Of a stretch of DNA of 64,000 bases, positions 40,232-50,227 are shown in pieces; the first letter of the stretch is position 1; each line of letters opens with the position of its first letter. The notes under the pieces were generated by a model. The model was not told where the DNA came from, did no database searches, and saw nothing but the letters and a program-made list of their open reading frames with translations. A program made the position numbers and the translations under genes. The DNA comes from JAJEBT01 sp965214975 (GTDB taxonomy: Bacteria > Pseudomonadota > Alphaproteobacteria > MPNO01 > UBA830): NCBI GenBank assembly GCA_965214975.1, contig OZ244055.1, forward strand, positions 1,116,001 to 1,180,000, written 5' to 3'.

Positions 40232-41120
40232 CCGCGGCGTCCGCGACGACCGCCTCCCGGTAGCCGCCGAGTTCCGTCCGCCGGTCCGGAAACAGGTCGA
40301 GGTCGTTCATCCATTTCTGGGTGCGCTCGAACAGCTCCGGCGTATAGGGCTCGAACACCAGGCGCTCGCCGGGGCCCATGCGCCGGACGTCGAGCGCCGC
40401 GCGGTAGCGCTCGGGCAGCTCGTTGAGGAAGTGGCGGGTGTAGCGTTCCGGCTCGGCGTCGATGTCGCGCTGGGCCCGCCTCAGGGCGCGGAAGTACTTC
40501 CGCACGTCCTCCAGGTCGGCGTCCCTGTCGACGAGGGATCCGATCATGAAGGTGGTGTCGAGAACCTTGCGGAAGCCGAGCTGCTCCAGAAGGTAGTAGG
40601 GGGCGCCGAACGCGTTGCCCGCCTCGGCCTTGCCGTCGACGAACAGCGCCAGCCGGTCCCAGAGGATGCCGCCGAAACTGAGGTTGATCTCTTCGCGGCC
40701 GAGAAAGCGCAGCAGCGCCTGCAGCGTCGAGTAGTGGCTGCCCGAATGGTAGCCGACCTCGATCGGCACGCCGGCAAGATCCTCGGGGCGCGCGACCGGC
40801 GAATCCGGCGGCACGAAGATCGCCGACGGCGTCACCGAATAGCATTCGCCCCACATCCTGCCGTGGCCGACGGCCGCGGCCATGTTGACGGTCCAGTGGC
40901 AGGCCGCCGAGACGTCGCAGGCCCGTCCCGCCTCGTAGGATTCGTAGGCGCCGCGGCGGACGTCGCGGGGGGCGTCCTCGGCGCTGGACACGCCCGCGGA
41001 CCAGCTCGCGGCCTGTCCCAGCTTCAGTTCGTAGTCGAGACCCTCGTCGCGGAAGTACCCGTGCTCCTCGGCGACCCATTCCTGCAGCCGGCCGTGGGAG
41101 TGGATCACGAATTTCGCCAT
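40218..41120 (-). CDS. cytosolic NMT1/THI5-like binding-protein homologue
   Basis: A 300-residue protein with the periplasmic-binding-protein type II fold, judged from VAEEHGYFRDEGLDYELKL at the start, RPEDLAGVPIEVGYHSGSHY in the middle and LRFLGREEINLSFG. It lacks any signal peptide or lipobox, so it should stay in the cytoplasm. There it may act as an enzyme or ligand sensor rather than a transporter component. Similar signal-less proteins are found near aromatic-degradation genes, where 4,5-dihydroxyphthalate decarboxylase has a related fold. I cannot assign a reaction. It converges on the binding protein with a 14-nt overlap and diverges from the Rieske oxygenase. Confidence 0.7.
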   Translation of the reverse strand: MAKFVIHSHGRLQEWVAEEHGYFRDEGLDYELKLGQAASWSAGVSSAEDAPRDVRRGAYESYEAGRACDVSAACHWTVNMAAAVGHGRMWGECYSVTPSAIFVPPDSPVARPEDLAGVPIEVGYHSGSHYSTLQALLRFLGREEINLSFGGILWDRLALFVDGKAEAGNAFGAPYYLLEQLGFRKVLDTTFMIGSLVDRDADLEDVRKYFRALRRAQRDIDAEPERYTRHFLNELPERYRAALDVRRMGPGERLVFEPYTPELFERTQKWMNDLDLFPDRRTELGGYREAVVADAAATAS

Positions 41121-41221
41121 GGCCGCGTTCCTCCGTTTGCCGTCGGGCCTTCATTCTGGCACATTTCCCGGGATCGGTGAAGGTTCCCCCGACGGGATCC
41201 GGCGGCGGCCGGGGACGCGCC

Positions 41222-42493
41222 ATGCTCGACCGAACGACCAACCGCACGCTGTGCGAAACCGCCCGCGGAACGCCGATGGGCGATCTGCTGCGCCGGTACT
41301 GGCATCCGGTCGGCGCGGCCTCGGAAATGGACGCCCGTCCCGCCAGGCCGGTGCGCGTCATGGGCGAGGATCTGGTTCTCTACAGGGATCTCTCGGGCGG
41401 GTACGGGGTTCTCCAGCGCCACTGCCCGCACCGGCGGGCGGACCTGGGTTTCGGCTTCGTCGAGGACCGCGGGCTGCGCTGCAGCTATCACGGCTGGCTC
41501 TTCGACGCCGCGGGCTCCTGCCTCGAGCAGCCCTTCGAGGCCGCCGCCGATCCGGAATCCCGTTTCAGGGACAAGGTGAAGATAACGAGCTATCCCGTTG
41601 AGGAGAAAGCGGGGCTTCTGTGGGTCTACATGGGCCCCGAGCCCGCTCCCCTGGTGCCGTCCTGGGAACCGTTCCGCTGGGAGAACGGCTTTCGCCAGAT
41701 CGTGATCTCGGAGATTCCCTGCAACTGGTTCCAGTGCCAGGAGAACTCCATCGACCCGGTGCATTTCGAGTGGCAGCACGACAACTGGCGGATCCGCGCC
41801 TCGGGCGCGCTCGGCCCCTACGCGCCGCGGCATCTCAGAATCGATTTCGAGGAGTTCGACCACGGCATATCCTACAAGCGGATCCGCGAGGGCGCCGACG
41901 AGACCCATCCGCTGTGGACGGTGGGGCGCAACTGCCTGTGGCCGAACGCGCTCTTCACCGGGGACCACTTCGAGTGGCGCGTGCCCGTGGACGACCGCAG
42001 GACGCTGAGCGTCGGCTGGTTCTTCAACCCCGTGCCGGCCGACAGGAGGCCGTTCCGCCAGGACCGCGTTCCCGCGTGGCGCGGGCCGGTCAGGGACGAG
42101 CGCACCGGCGAGTGGATCACGAGCCACGTGATGAACCAGGATTTCGCGGCCTGGGTCGGGCAGGGGGAGGTGGCGGACCGCACCAGGGAGCGTCTCGGGC
42201 GCAGCGACCGCGGCGTGATCATGATGCGGCGACGCTTCCTCGACGACCTCGAGGCGGTCGCGAGGGGGGAGGAACCGAAGGGCCTCGTCCGCGACCCCGC
42301 CGCCAACGGCTGCATCGGGCTGCCGATCTTCGACCGGGAATTCTTCCTGAACGGCCCGACCCGCGAGCAGCTCGGGGATCCGGACCATCCGAGGAGCCGC
42401 TCGATGCGGTCCTTCGTGTTCCAGGCGGGCCAGCCCGCGGACGTGCGCGCCGCCTACGCCGAGGCGATGGGGCTGCCGCCGGAGGGCCGTTGA
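41222..42493 (+). CDS. Rieske non-heme iron oxygenase, alpha subunit
   Basis: A 423-residue oxygenase. The Rieske [2Fe-2S] ligands are C68 and H70 (RHCPHRRADLG) and C87 and H90 (RCSYHGWLF). The mononuclear iron region is near ENSIDPVHFEWQHDN. The overall layout resembles phthalate 4,5-dioxygenase-type and other aromatic-ring O-demethylase or hydroxylase subunits. No reductase or ferredoxin partner is encoded here, so an external electron donor is needed. I chose the ATG at 41222 (MLDRTTNRTLCET) over an upstream ATG 45 nt away. It is divergent from the NMT1-like gene. Confidence 0.88.
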   Translation: MLDRTTNRTLCETARGTPMGDLLRRYWHPVGAASEMDARPARPVRVMGEDLVLYRDLSGGYGVLQRHCPHRRADLGFGFVEDRGLRCSYHGWLFDAAGSCLEQPFEAAADPESRFRDKVKITSYPVEEKAGLLWVYMGPEPAPLVPSWEPFRWENGFRQIVISEIPCNWFQCQENSIDPVHFEWQHDNWRIRASGALGPYAPRHLRIDFEEFDHGISYKRIREGADETHPLWTVGRNCLWPNALFTGDHFEWRVPVDDRRTLSVGWFFNPVPADRRPFRQDRVPAWRGPVRDERTGEWITSHVMNQDFAAWVGQGEVADRTRERLGRSDRGVIMMRRRFLDDLEAVARGEEPKGLVRDPAANGCIGLPIFDREFFLNGPTREQLGDPDHPRSRSMRSFVFQAGQPADVRAAYAEAMGLPPEGR

Positions 42494-42543
42494 CGGACCG
42501 GGCGGCGGCCGCGAAAAAATTTCCGGCGAATCCCCCGACCCCC

Positions 42544-42572
42544 TTGCAGGGCCTTCCGGGAACGCCTATATC
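42544..42572 (+). promoter_or_regulatory. sigma70-type promoter of groESL
   Basis: TTGCAG at 42544-42549 and TATATC at 42567-42572 are spaced by exactly 17 nt, 77 nt upstream of groES. The start of transcription falls at about 42579, inside the CIRCE operator. The spacing and operator position make this one of the firmest promoter calls in the window. Confidence 0.75.
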
Positions 42573-42573
42573 T

Positions 42574-42600
42574 CTGGCACTCGCTGGCAGCGACTGCTAG
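42574..42600 (+). promoter_or_regulatory. CIRCE operator (HrcA-binding inverted repeat) of groESL
   Basis: The arms CTGGCACTC (42574-42582) and GACTGCTAG (42592-42600) flank exactly nine bases. They match the CIRCE consensus arms TTAGCACTC and GAGTGCTAA at seven of nine positions each. The placement just after the -10 box is where HrcA would block transcription initiation until heat shock. The hrcA gene is not in the window. Confidence 0.8.
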
Positions 42601-42648
42601 CATTTTCTCTGGATGTCCAGAAAACCAACCCCGTAAGGAGGAGCGCTG

Positions 42649-42936
42649 ATGGCAATCAGACCCCTGCACGACCGCGTTCTGGTCGAACCCCTCACCGCCG
42701 AGGAGAAGACCTCCGGCGGCATCATCATTCCGGACACGGCCCAGGAGAAGCCCCAGGAAGGCAAGATCGTGGCCGTCGGCAAGGGCGCCCGCAACGAGGA
42801 CGGCACGTCGCAGCCGATGGACGTGGAGAAGGGCGACAAGATCCTGTACGGCAAATGGTCCGGCACGGAAGTCAAGCTTGATGGCAAGGATCTCCTGATC
42901 ATGAAGGAGTCCGACATCATGGCGATCATCGACTAA
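42649..42936 (+). CDS. groES: co-chaperonin GroES
   Basis: A 95-residue co-chaperonin (RPLHDRVLVEPLTAEEKTSG, mobile loop GGIIIPDTAQEKPQEGKIVA). It caps the GroEL cavity during protein folding. A strong AAGGAGGAG ribosome site precedes the ATG. The upstream promoter and CIRCE element point to HrcA control. It lies 15 nt from groEL. Confidence 0.98.
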   Translation: MAIRPLHDRVLVEPLTAEEKTSGGIIIPDTAQEKPQEGKIVAVGKGARNEDGTSQPMDVEKGDKILYGKWSGTEVKLDGKDLLIMKESDIMAIID

Positions 42937-42951
42937 CCAGGAGCACGAGAA

Positions 42952-44580
<1,629 letters not shown>

Positions 44581-44602
44581 CCTGCCGCCCCGTCGACGAG
44601 GA

Positions 44603-44639
44603 GAGCCGTCGCGAGGGATCGCGGCGGCTCTTTTCGTTT
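44603..44639 (+). terminator. rho-independent terminator of groESL
   Basis: Two 12-base arms, GAGCCGTCGCGA (44603-44614) and TCGCGGCGGCTC (44619-44630), pair with one wobble across a GGGA tetraloop. The T-rich tract TTTTCGTTT follows directly. The strength and placement 22 nt after groEL make this a confident terminator. Confidence 0.9.
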
Positions 44640-44713
44640 CGCCCGCACCGGAACGGGACCGCGCGCGGACGGTCCGCCAGCGACGCCCGTCCCGCACCGT
44701 CCGTTCCGCCCCG

Positions 44714-45526
44714 ATGCAGTTCTCCCTCCCGCGTCCCGACGACGTCGCAAGCCTGATCCGCGAGACCGCCGCCGCGGAGATCCTGCCCCGGTTCCGGAAC
44801 ATGGAGCCGGGGGACAGGTGGCGCAAGCGGCGCGGGTCGGTGGTGACGGCCGCCGATGTCGCGGCGGAGAGGCTGCTGGCCGCCCGCCTGACGGAACTGG
44901 CGCCGGGGTCCGTGGCGGTCGGGGAGGAGATGGTCGAGGACAGGCCGGACGCGCTCGAGCGCCTCGCCGGGGACGCGCCGGCCTGGGTGATCGATCCGGT
45001 GGACGGGACGTCGAACTTCGCGGCCGGAAGCCCGGACTTCGCGGTGATGGTGGCGCTCGTGACCGGGCGGCGCACCGTCGCGGGGTGGATCCACAGGCCG
45101 GTGCAGGACGCGATGTACGTGACCGAGGCCGGGGGCGGGGCGTTCCGCGACGGCGAACGGCTCCGCGTGGCGGCCGTTTCCGGGGGCCCGTCCGCGTGGA
45201 GGGGTTCCCTGGGCGGGGCCCTTCGGCGCAAGACGGACCTTCCGCGGCGTTTCGCCCGCGTCACGGCGACCGGCAGCATCGGGGTGGACTACTGCGCTCT
45301 CGTCGACGGCGAGATCGATTTCGCGCACTACCGCGGCACGTGGGTCTGGGACCACGCGCCGGGCGTGCTGCTGCACGCCGAGGCGGGGGGCTTCAATCTC
45401 TGCCTCGACGGCACGCCCTACCGCCCGGGCGCGCCGGGCGAGGGGGGAATCCTGCTGGCGCCCGACCGGCGCACATGGGATAGTCTCAGGGACATGATCG
45501 CCCCGGCCCTGGCGCGGCGGAGATGA
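44714..45526 (+). CDS. inositol-monophosphatase-family phosphatase
   Basis: A 270-residue magnesium-dependent phosphatase. Its motifs are VAVGEEMVED with the metal glutamates, WVIDPVDGTSNFAAG with the metal aspartates (DPxDGTxxF) and TWVWDHAPGVLLHAEAGG (WDxxxG). The family includes inositol monophosphatase, histidinol phosphatase and fructose-1,6-bisphosphatase forms, and the substrate is uncertain. It follows the groEL terminator and precedes the HIBADH-like gene by 46 nt on the same strand. Confidence 0.85.
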   Translation: MQFSLPRPDDVASLIRETAAAEILPRFRNMEPGDRWRKRRGSVVTAADVAAERLLAARLTELAPGSVAVGEEMVEDRPDALERLAGDAPAWVIDPVDGTSNFAAGSPDFAVMVALVTGRRTVAGWIHRPVQDAMYVTEAGGGAFRDGERLRVAAVSGGPSAWRGSLGGALRRKTDLPRRFARVTATGSIGVDYCALVDGEIDFAHYRGTWVWDHAPGVLLHAEAGGFNLCLDGTPYRPGAPGEGGILLAPDRRTWDSLRDMIAPALARRR

Positions 45527-45572
45527 ACGCGGCGCCGGCGGCGGGGACGCGAACCGAACGGAGCGAACGGGC

Positions 45573-46457
45573 ATGAACGCGAAGACCACGGCGGCGTTCG
45601 TCGGCCTCGGGGTGATGGGCTATCCGATGGCGGGCCATCTCGCCCGGAACGGCCTGCGGGTGCGCGTCCACAACCGCACCCCCGAAAAGGCGGCGAAATG
45701 GTGCGCGGAGCATGGCGGGACGGCGCATTCCAGTCCGGCCGAGGCCGCCGGCGGCGCCGACTTCGTCATGACGTGCGTGGGCGACGACGACGATCTGCGC
45801 GAGGTCGTGCTGGGCGACGGGGGAGCGTTCGCGGGAATGGGGCCGGGCGCGGTGCTGGTCGATCACACCACGACGTCGGCGACGGTCGCGCGCGAGATCG
45901 CGGAGGAGGGAACGCGCCTCGGCGTCGGGTTTCTGGACGCTCCGGTTTCCGGCGGCCAGGCCGGCGCCGAGAACGGCGCGCTGACCGTCATGGTCGGCGG
46001 GGACGACGAGGTCTTCGAGGCCGCCGAGCCGGTTCTGCGCAGCTACGGACGGACGATCGCGAAGATGGGTCCGTCCGGGGCGGGGCAGCTGACCAAGATG
46101 GTCAACCAGATCTGCATCGCCGGGCTGGTCCAGGGGCTCGCCGAAGGCCTGAATTTCGCGGTTCGGGCCGGGCTGGACGCGAAACGCGCGGCCGAGGTCA
46201 TGTCCGGAGGCGCCGCGCAGTCCTGGCAGATGGACAACCGGGCGGAGACGATGGTCGACGGCAGGTTCGACTTCGGCTTCGCCGTCGACTGGATGCGCAA
46301 GGATCTCGGCATCTGCCTCGACGAGGCGCGCCGCAACGGGGCCCGGCTGCCGGTGGCGGAGCTGGTCGACGGGTTCTATGCCGAGATCCAGGGACGGGGA
46401 GGCGGCAGACACGACACGTCCAGCCTCCTTCTCAATCTTTCCGGCGACGGTTCCTGA
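45573..46457 (+). CDS. 3-hydroxyisobutyrate-dehydrogenase-family oxidoreductase
   Basis: A 294-residue NAD(P)-dependent beta-hydroxyacid dehydrogenase. The Rossmann motif AFVGLGVMGYPMAGHLARNG is at the N-terminus. The substrate motif DAPVSGGQAGAENGALTVMV lies near residue 127. The catalytic lysine is in GAGQLTKMVNQ. Relatives oxidise 3-hydroxyisobutyrate, tartronate semialdehyde or 2-hydroxy-3-oxopropionate; the substrate here is unknown. The C-terminus (GGGRHDTSSLLL) is typical. It lies 46 nt after the phosphatase and may share its transcript. Confidence 0.87.
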   Translation: MNAKTTAAFVGLGVMGYPMAGHLARNGLRVRVHNRTPEKAAKWCAEHGGTAHSSPAEAAGGADFVMTCVGDDDDLREVVLGDGGAFAGMGPGAVLVDHTTTSATVAREIAEEGTRLGVGFLDAPVSGGQAGAENGALTVMVGGDDEVFEAAEPVLRSYGRTIAKMGPSGAGQLTKMVNQICIAGLVQGLAEGLNFAVRAGLDAKRAAEVMSGGAAQSWQMDNRAETMVDGRFDFGFAVDWMRKDLGICLDEARRNGARLPVAELVDGFYAEIQGRGGGRHDTSSLLLNLSGDGS

Positions 46458-46874
46458 CGCGGGACGGGATCGGCGGGGAGGGAGACCGGCTCCCGGAAGG
46501 GGAAGAGTCTGTTTTCCTGAACAACGGGTTGTCAGGCTTTTCGGATGCGGTTTCCGACTTGTACCGGCTTCGTCGGAGCGCGTAGCGCGAAGGCGAAGCC
46601 GGGAGCCTGCCGCCACAGTCGCGAGAAGGGACATGAGAATGGCACTGGATCCCGTCATCCGGGCAACCGGACCGGTCCAAAACCGCAGCGCGTGATCATC
46701 CTGCCGGGGCGTTCGCGGACAGCGCTGTTGATCGTGCTCGGCGCACTGGATAAGATCGAGACCCGAAAAGGGGTTCCGTCCCGGCAGCCCCGTCGTTCCC
46801 GGATCGGTGTGCCCTTTTCGTCAGCTTCCAACGGGTGCAGGGAAGACAGGCCATACCCCTTGAGAGGTTCCCGA
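46458..46874. other. 417-base non-coding stretch before the glycosyltransferase fossil
   Basis: No reading frame is recognisable. A short open frame, MRMALDPVIRATGPVQNRSA, ends after 20 codons and has no evident homology. The notable item is the nested inverted repeat at 46564-46602. The base composition dips below the surrounding genes. This may be the 5' remainder of a decayed surface-polysaccharide locus. Confidence 0.4.
46564..46602. repeat. 39-base nested inverted repeat
   Basis: The outer arms CCGGCTTCG (46564-46572) and CGAAGCCGG (46594-46602) are perfect complements. Inside them a second palindromic element, GCGC-GTA-GCGC, lies at 46579-46589. The hairpin stands 106 nt after the HIBADH-like stop. 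No T run follows, so it is not a standard intrinsic terminator. It may be an interspersed palindromic repeat or a structured RNA. Confidence 0.6.
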
Positions 46875-47590
46875 TTGAAGATCGTCGTCATCAGCCTGAA
46901 GCGCGCCGCCGAGTGGCGTCTGCAGGTCGTCGCGGGCCTTGAGGCGCTTGGCCTCGATCCTGAGATTTGACCGGCTATCGACGGGCTCAATCTGACGCCC
47001 CATCACAAGACGCTGACGGGATGTTCTCTTTGATTTCGTCGAAAACGGCTCCGCCATCATGACCATACCTGGAGGCGACGCGGTTTTCTCGCCAGAATTG
47101 CCGTGCATTCCCGACGCTCTTCAGGAAGCCGCGCTCTCCGTGAGACTGTCTTCCCGCACGGAGGACTGCAGTCGGGCCACTTCGTTCCCCATGTCAGGCT
47201 GCGTACCGGCCACTGGCTCGGCCGGGTTCGGTTTTCGAACTGCGGCGTCCAAGGCTATGTCGCCACCCGCGCCGCAGCCCGTCGTTTTCGGGAGATGAAT
47301 CCGATGATCGGCATGGGGATCGACAGGGTGCTCGCCCGATACCGGCATCACGGGCTGGCGATCTGCAGCTTGAGGCCGTCGGCCGTCCACCATGGACACG
47401 GAGGAGGGAGCCATCCGTCCCTGATCGCCACGATGTCGGTCGTCAAGCAGGCCGGTCCGCTGCGGAAAGCCCGACGGTATCCGTTCCATGTGGAGGAAGG
47501 CGCCGGGAAGCGGTTTGCGTTCACCCGGCTCGTGTTCCGATCCCGCGGGGTGGTTGGAGACCGCCGGGAACGGGAGATTTTCGGCCGCCG
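46875..47590 (+). pseudogene. decayed glycosyltransferase family 25 (LPS biosynthesis) gene
   Basis: Pieces of a family 25 glycosyltransferase appear in order but in broken frames. The N-terminal block LKIVVISLKRAAEWRLQVVA then GLEALGLDPEI (from a TTG at 46875) matches the usual MKIFVISLKR...LGLDYEF start. It meets a TGA at 46968, after which the same frame continues PAIDGLNLTP, matching the FDAVDG-type motif. A later frame holds GYVATRAAARRFREMNPMIG and GIDRVLARYRHHGLAICSLR, matching the family's GYVISRRAAERL, PIDHVL and ALRP blocks. The C-terminal GPLRKARRYPFHV follows. Such enzymes add sugars to LPS; this copy cannot be translated whole. Confidence 0.75.
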
Positions 47591-47617
47591 CCAACCCGGC
47601 CGCGACGAGACCGACTC

Positions 47618-48967
47618 ATGGGAAGGGTGATGGCCGCTTCGTCGTCCATCCGAGGAGAACGCATCGCCACGTTCCGGAAATACCTGTCGTCCGACCGTGC
47701 CGGTTTCCATCTGCTGCTGGTTCTCCTGTTCGCGACGCCTGTGAGTCAGGCCGTGCTGAATCTCGCGCTTGCCGCCCTTGTTCTGTGGTGGTTGTCGACC
47801 GGAAATCCTGTCCGGGATCTCCGCGCCTCCCCCTTGTACGTGAAGTGCTTTCTCCTGTTTTCGGTCGTTCCGGTGGTTGCGATCTTCACCTCCGATCTGA
47901 CGTCGATGGGCGAGTTGGTCTCCGAAGTGCATGGGGCCATCAAGATCGGCATCGTTTCGTTGCCCGTTTACGCCTTGGCGAAGGCAAGGGGCGGCGGTAC
48001 GCAATCGACCATCCGGATCGTGGGCGCCCTGGTCGCCGGAGGCGTTCTCGCATCTGTCGTCGGGCTGGTTTCGTGGGTTTCGTGGGATCCCGCCACTCTT
48101 CCACATCCCAAGTTCCTGAATTTGGGAGGGCCGAACCATACGGCGCTCTACATGGTGCCCGTCATGGTCGGCGCGATTGTGCTGTCCTGGACGGGAAGAA
48201 CCGTTCTGGTGGTCTGCGGCTGGGTTGCGCTGCTCGTTCTGTTGTCGGTTTCGCTTCCGCTGCGAAGCTTCAGCGGCTTTGCGGTGATGGCGCTCGTGGG
48301 GATCTTCTGCCTTTGCGTCTTGTTCGTCGAGAAGCGTTACGGCACCATCGTTCTGATGGTCTTCTGTCTCTCGGCCATCGGGCTGGGCACTGTGACGATT
48401 CCCGGCGCGGACCGTCCCTGGACTCTCATGAAGCAGGAAATCGACGAAAAGCTTCATGGAGGCGACGCTATGAGCGGTCGCGCGGGAATCTTCCGGGCCG
48501 CGATCGAGACCTATGAAAGCCACCTGTGGTTCGGGGTCGGCTTCCACCAGTTCAAGCGGGCCACATCGCCGGAGAGAGTCAGGGAAGAGCTTGAAAGGAG
48601 GGGGAGGGATTACGACCGGGAAAAGCACAAATTCGTCCACCATGTCCGTGGCCACAACCTCTGGGTCCACACGCTGGTGGAACGTGGTCTGGCCGGGCTC
48701 GTCCTTGTCACGCTGTTTTTCGCGTTGAGCGGCGCACGCGTCTTCGGACTGGCCGCCCGCATCCTTTCCCGGCGGCAGAGCGTAGGCGCGGTACCGACGC
48801 AACTGGCGCTTCTTGCCGCCGCCGTGTGGACGACAGCGTTCGTGGGCGGGATCGCCAACACTACGCTGCATGACGAAAACGGACTGATCAGCGTGGTGCT
48901 CCTGATCTGGTGCCTGGCATCGCTGGACGAGCCGGTGCCGGAAAACCGGACGGACGGTCCGGCCTGA
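47618..48967 (+). CDS. O-antigen ligase/polymerase-like membrane protein
   Basis: A 449-residue protein with about ten hydrophobic helices and a large extracytoplasmic loop near residues 275-355. Its Wzy_C/WaaL-type motif GRAGIFRAAIETYESHLWFG is followed by GVGFHQF and VRGHNLWVHTLVERGLAG, whose histidine in the H-N-L-W motif is conserved in O-antigen ligases. Such proteins attach or polymerise O-antigen. GC and codon use are visibly lower than in neighbours, suggesting horizontal transfer. The start is the ATG at 47618. A second ATG at 47630 has a better ribosome site (GGAAGGG). Confidence 0.85.
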   Translation: MGRVMAASSSIRGERIATFRKYLSSDRAGFHLLLVLLFATPVSQAVLNLALAALVLWWLSTGNPVRDLRASPLYVKCFLLFSVVPVVAIFTSDLTSMGELVSEVHGAIKIGIVSLPVYALAKARGGGTQSTIRIVGALVAGGVLASVVGLVSWVSWDPATLPHPKFLNLGGPNHTALYMVPVMVGAIVLSWTGRTVLVVCGWVALLVLLSVSLPLRSFSGFAVMALVGIFCLCVLFVEKRYGTIVLMVFCLSAIGLGTVTIPGADRPWTLMKQEIDEKLHGGDAMSGRAGIFRAAIETYESHLWFGVGFHQFKRATSPERVREELERRGRDYDREKHKFVHHVRGHNLWVHTLVERGLAGLVLVTLFFALSGARVFGLAARILSRRQSVGAVPTQLALLAAAVWTTAFVGGIANTTLHDENGLISVVLLIWCLASLDEPVPENRTDGPA

Positions 48968-49378
48968 ACGGTTTGCGGCGAGCTCCCGTTTTCCGTACGG
49001 GCAGGCCGTCGAAGGGGGAGGGAAGGGCCCCAGGTTGCCGGATCTCACCAATGCAGCCGGTGATTCCCATCAAAATAGCGACCCCGGAGCGAAGCGACGC
49101 CATCATGTTGTCGTCGGCGGTTCCCCCTGCCCGGAATCTCCGCCAAGTGCGCCAGAATCTGCACTCCGGAATCGGTATACCGTCGAAGGTGCACCGCCGA
49201 AGGTGCGGCGGCAAGGCGGTGCAGCCTGGTGCGCGCGCGACACAGGCGAGGGAACGGTCCTCGAGACCTTCGGCATCGCCTCGGATCCCGAAGTCGAGGC
49301 CTCGGAACGGTCCGCTACCACTGACGTTCGGAGTGGGGAGACACCGTTCGTACTCGCGACACGGCGTCGCCAGGCAGT
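48968..49378. other. 411-base non-coding stretch between the O-antigen ligase-like gene and mazG
   Basis: I recognise no gene on either strand. Reading frames here are short or of odd composition, without conserved blocks. The two flanking genes converge on this stretch. It may be the far side of the segment that brought in the polysaccharide genes. Confidence 0.4.
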
Positions 49379-50227
49379 TCAGGGGCGTCGCGTGGCGCTG
49401 CTGGTTTCCCCGGCCTTGACCCTGCGCCACAGCGAATCCATCTCCAGCAGATCGCTTTCCGCCAAGGTTCTGCCGTCGTCCGCCAGAATTCTCTCGATCT
49501 TGCGAAGCCGCTCCTCGAACTTCTCGTTGGCGTCCCGAAGCGCGATTTCCGCATCGACGCCGAGATGGCGGGCCAGATTGACGCAGGCGAACAGAACGTC
49601 GCCGGTCTCGCCGAGAATGGAGGGCGGGGCGCCGTCCTTCGCCTCGATCTCGGCTTCGAGTTCCTCAAGCTCCTCGCGCACCTTGGCGATAACGGGCTTG
49701 ACCTCGTTCCAGTCGAAACCCGCGTCGGCCGCCCGGGCCTGAAGTTTCCGGGCCCTGACCAGTGCCGGAAGCGAACGCGCCACGTCGTCGAGAGCGCTCG
49801 GGCGCCGCCCCTCGCGTTGTGCACGTTCCATGCGCTCCGTCGATTTCTGCGCTTCCCAGGCCCGCGCGACGCCCGCTGCCTCGTTCTGCTCGGCGTCGGA
49901 GAACACGTGCGGGTGGCGCCGCCGCATTTTCCGCACTGTGCGGGCGGCGATGTCGTGGAAGTCCGATTCGCCCCGCTCCTTGAGCATTCGGGCGAAGAAC
50001 ACGACATGGAACAGAAGATCGCCGAGTTCCCCGATCAACTGTTCCGTGTCGTTTTCGCGGATCGAGTCGGCGACCTCGTAGGCCTCCTCGATGGTGAAGG
50101 GAAGAAGGCTGTCGAAGGTCTGCTCGAGATCCCACGGACAGCCGCTTTCCGGATCGCGGAGCCGGTCCATCACGTCGAGAAGTTCAACAAGGGATTCGCC
50201 GGGCTGCCGGTGTTCTGGATTTGCCAT
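49379..50227 (-). CDS. mazG: nucleoside triphosphate pyrophosphohydrolase MazG
   Basis: A 282-residue, two-domain all-alpha NTP pyrophosphohydrolase. The first domain has GCPWDLEQTFDSLLPF, the metal-binding EEAYEVADSI and ELGDLLFHVVFFARM. The second has ELEELEAEIEAKDG and the ETGDVLFACVNLARHLG motif. It hydrolyses NTPs to NMPs and pyrophosphate to limit faulty or signalling nucleotides. I chose the ATG at 50227 (MANPEHRQPGESLVELLDVM); the longer frame upstream shows no homology. It lies 472 nt downstream of tatD. Confidence 0.94.
   Translation of the reverse strand: MANPEHRQPGESLVELLDVMDRLRDPESGCPWDLEQTFDSLLPFTIEEAYEVADSIRENDTEQLIGELGDLLFHVVFFARMLKERGESDFHDIAARTVRKMRRRHPHVFSDAEQNEAAGVARAWEAQKSTERMERAQREGRRPSALDDVARSLPALVRARKLQARAADAGFDWNEVKPVIAKVREELEELEAEIEAKDGAPPSILGETGDVLFACVNLARHLGVDAEIALRDANEKFEERLRKIERILADDGRTLAESDLLEMDSLWRRVKAGETSSATRRP

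Noticed and set aside
48968..49378. Possible continuation of the polysaccharide locus after the O-antigen ligase-like gene
   Set aside because: No frame on either strand contains a recognisable glycosyltransferase or transport block.
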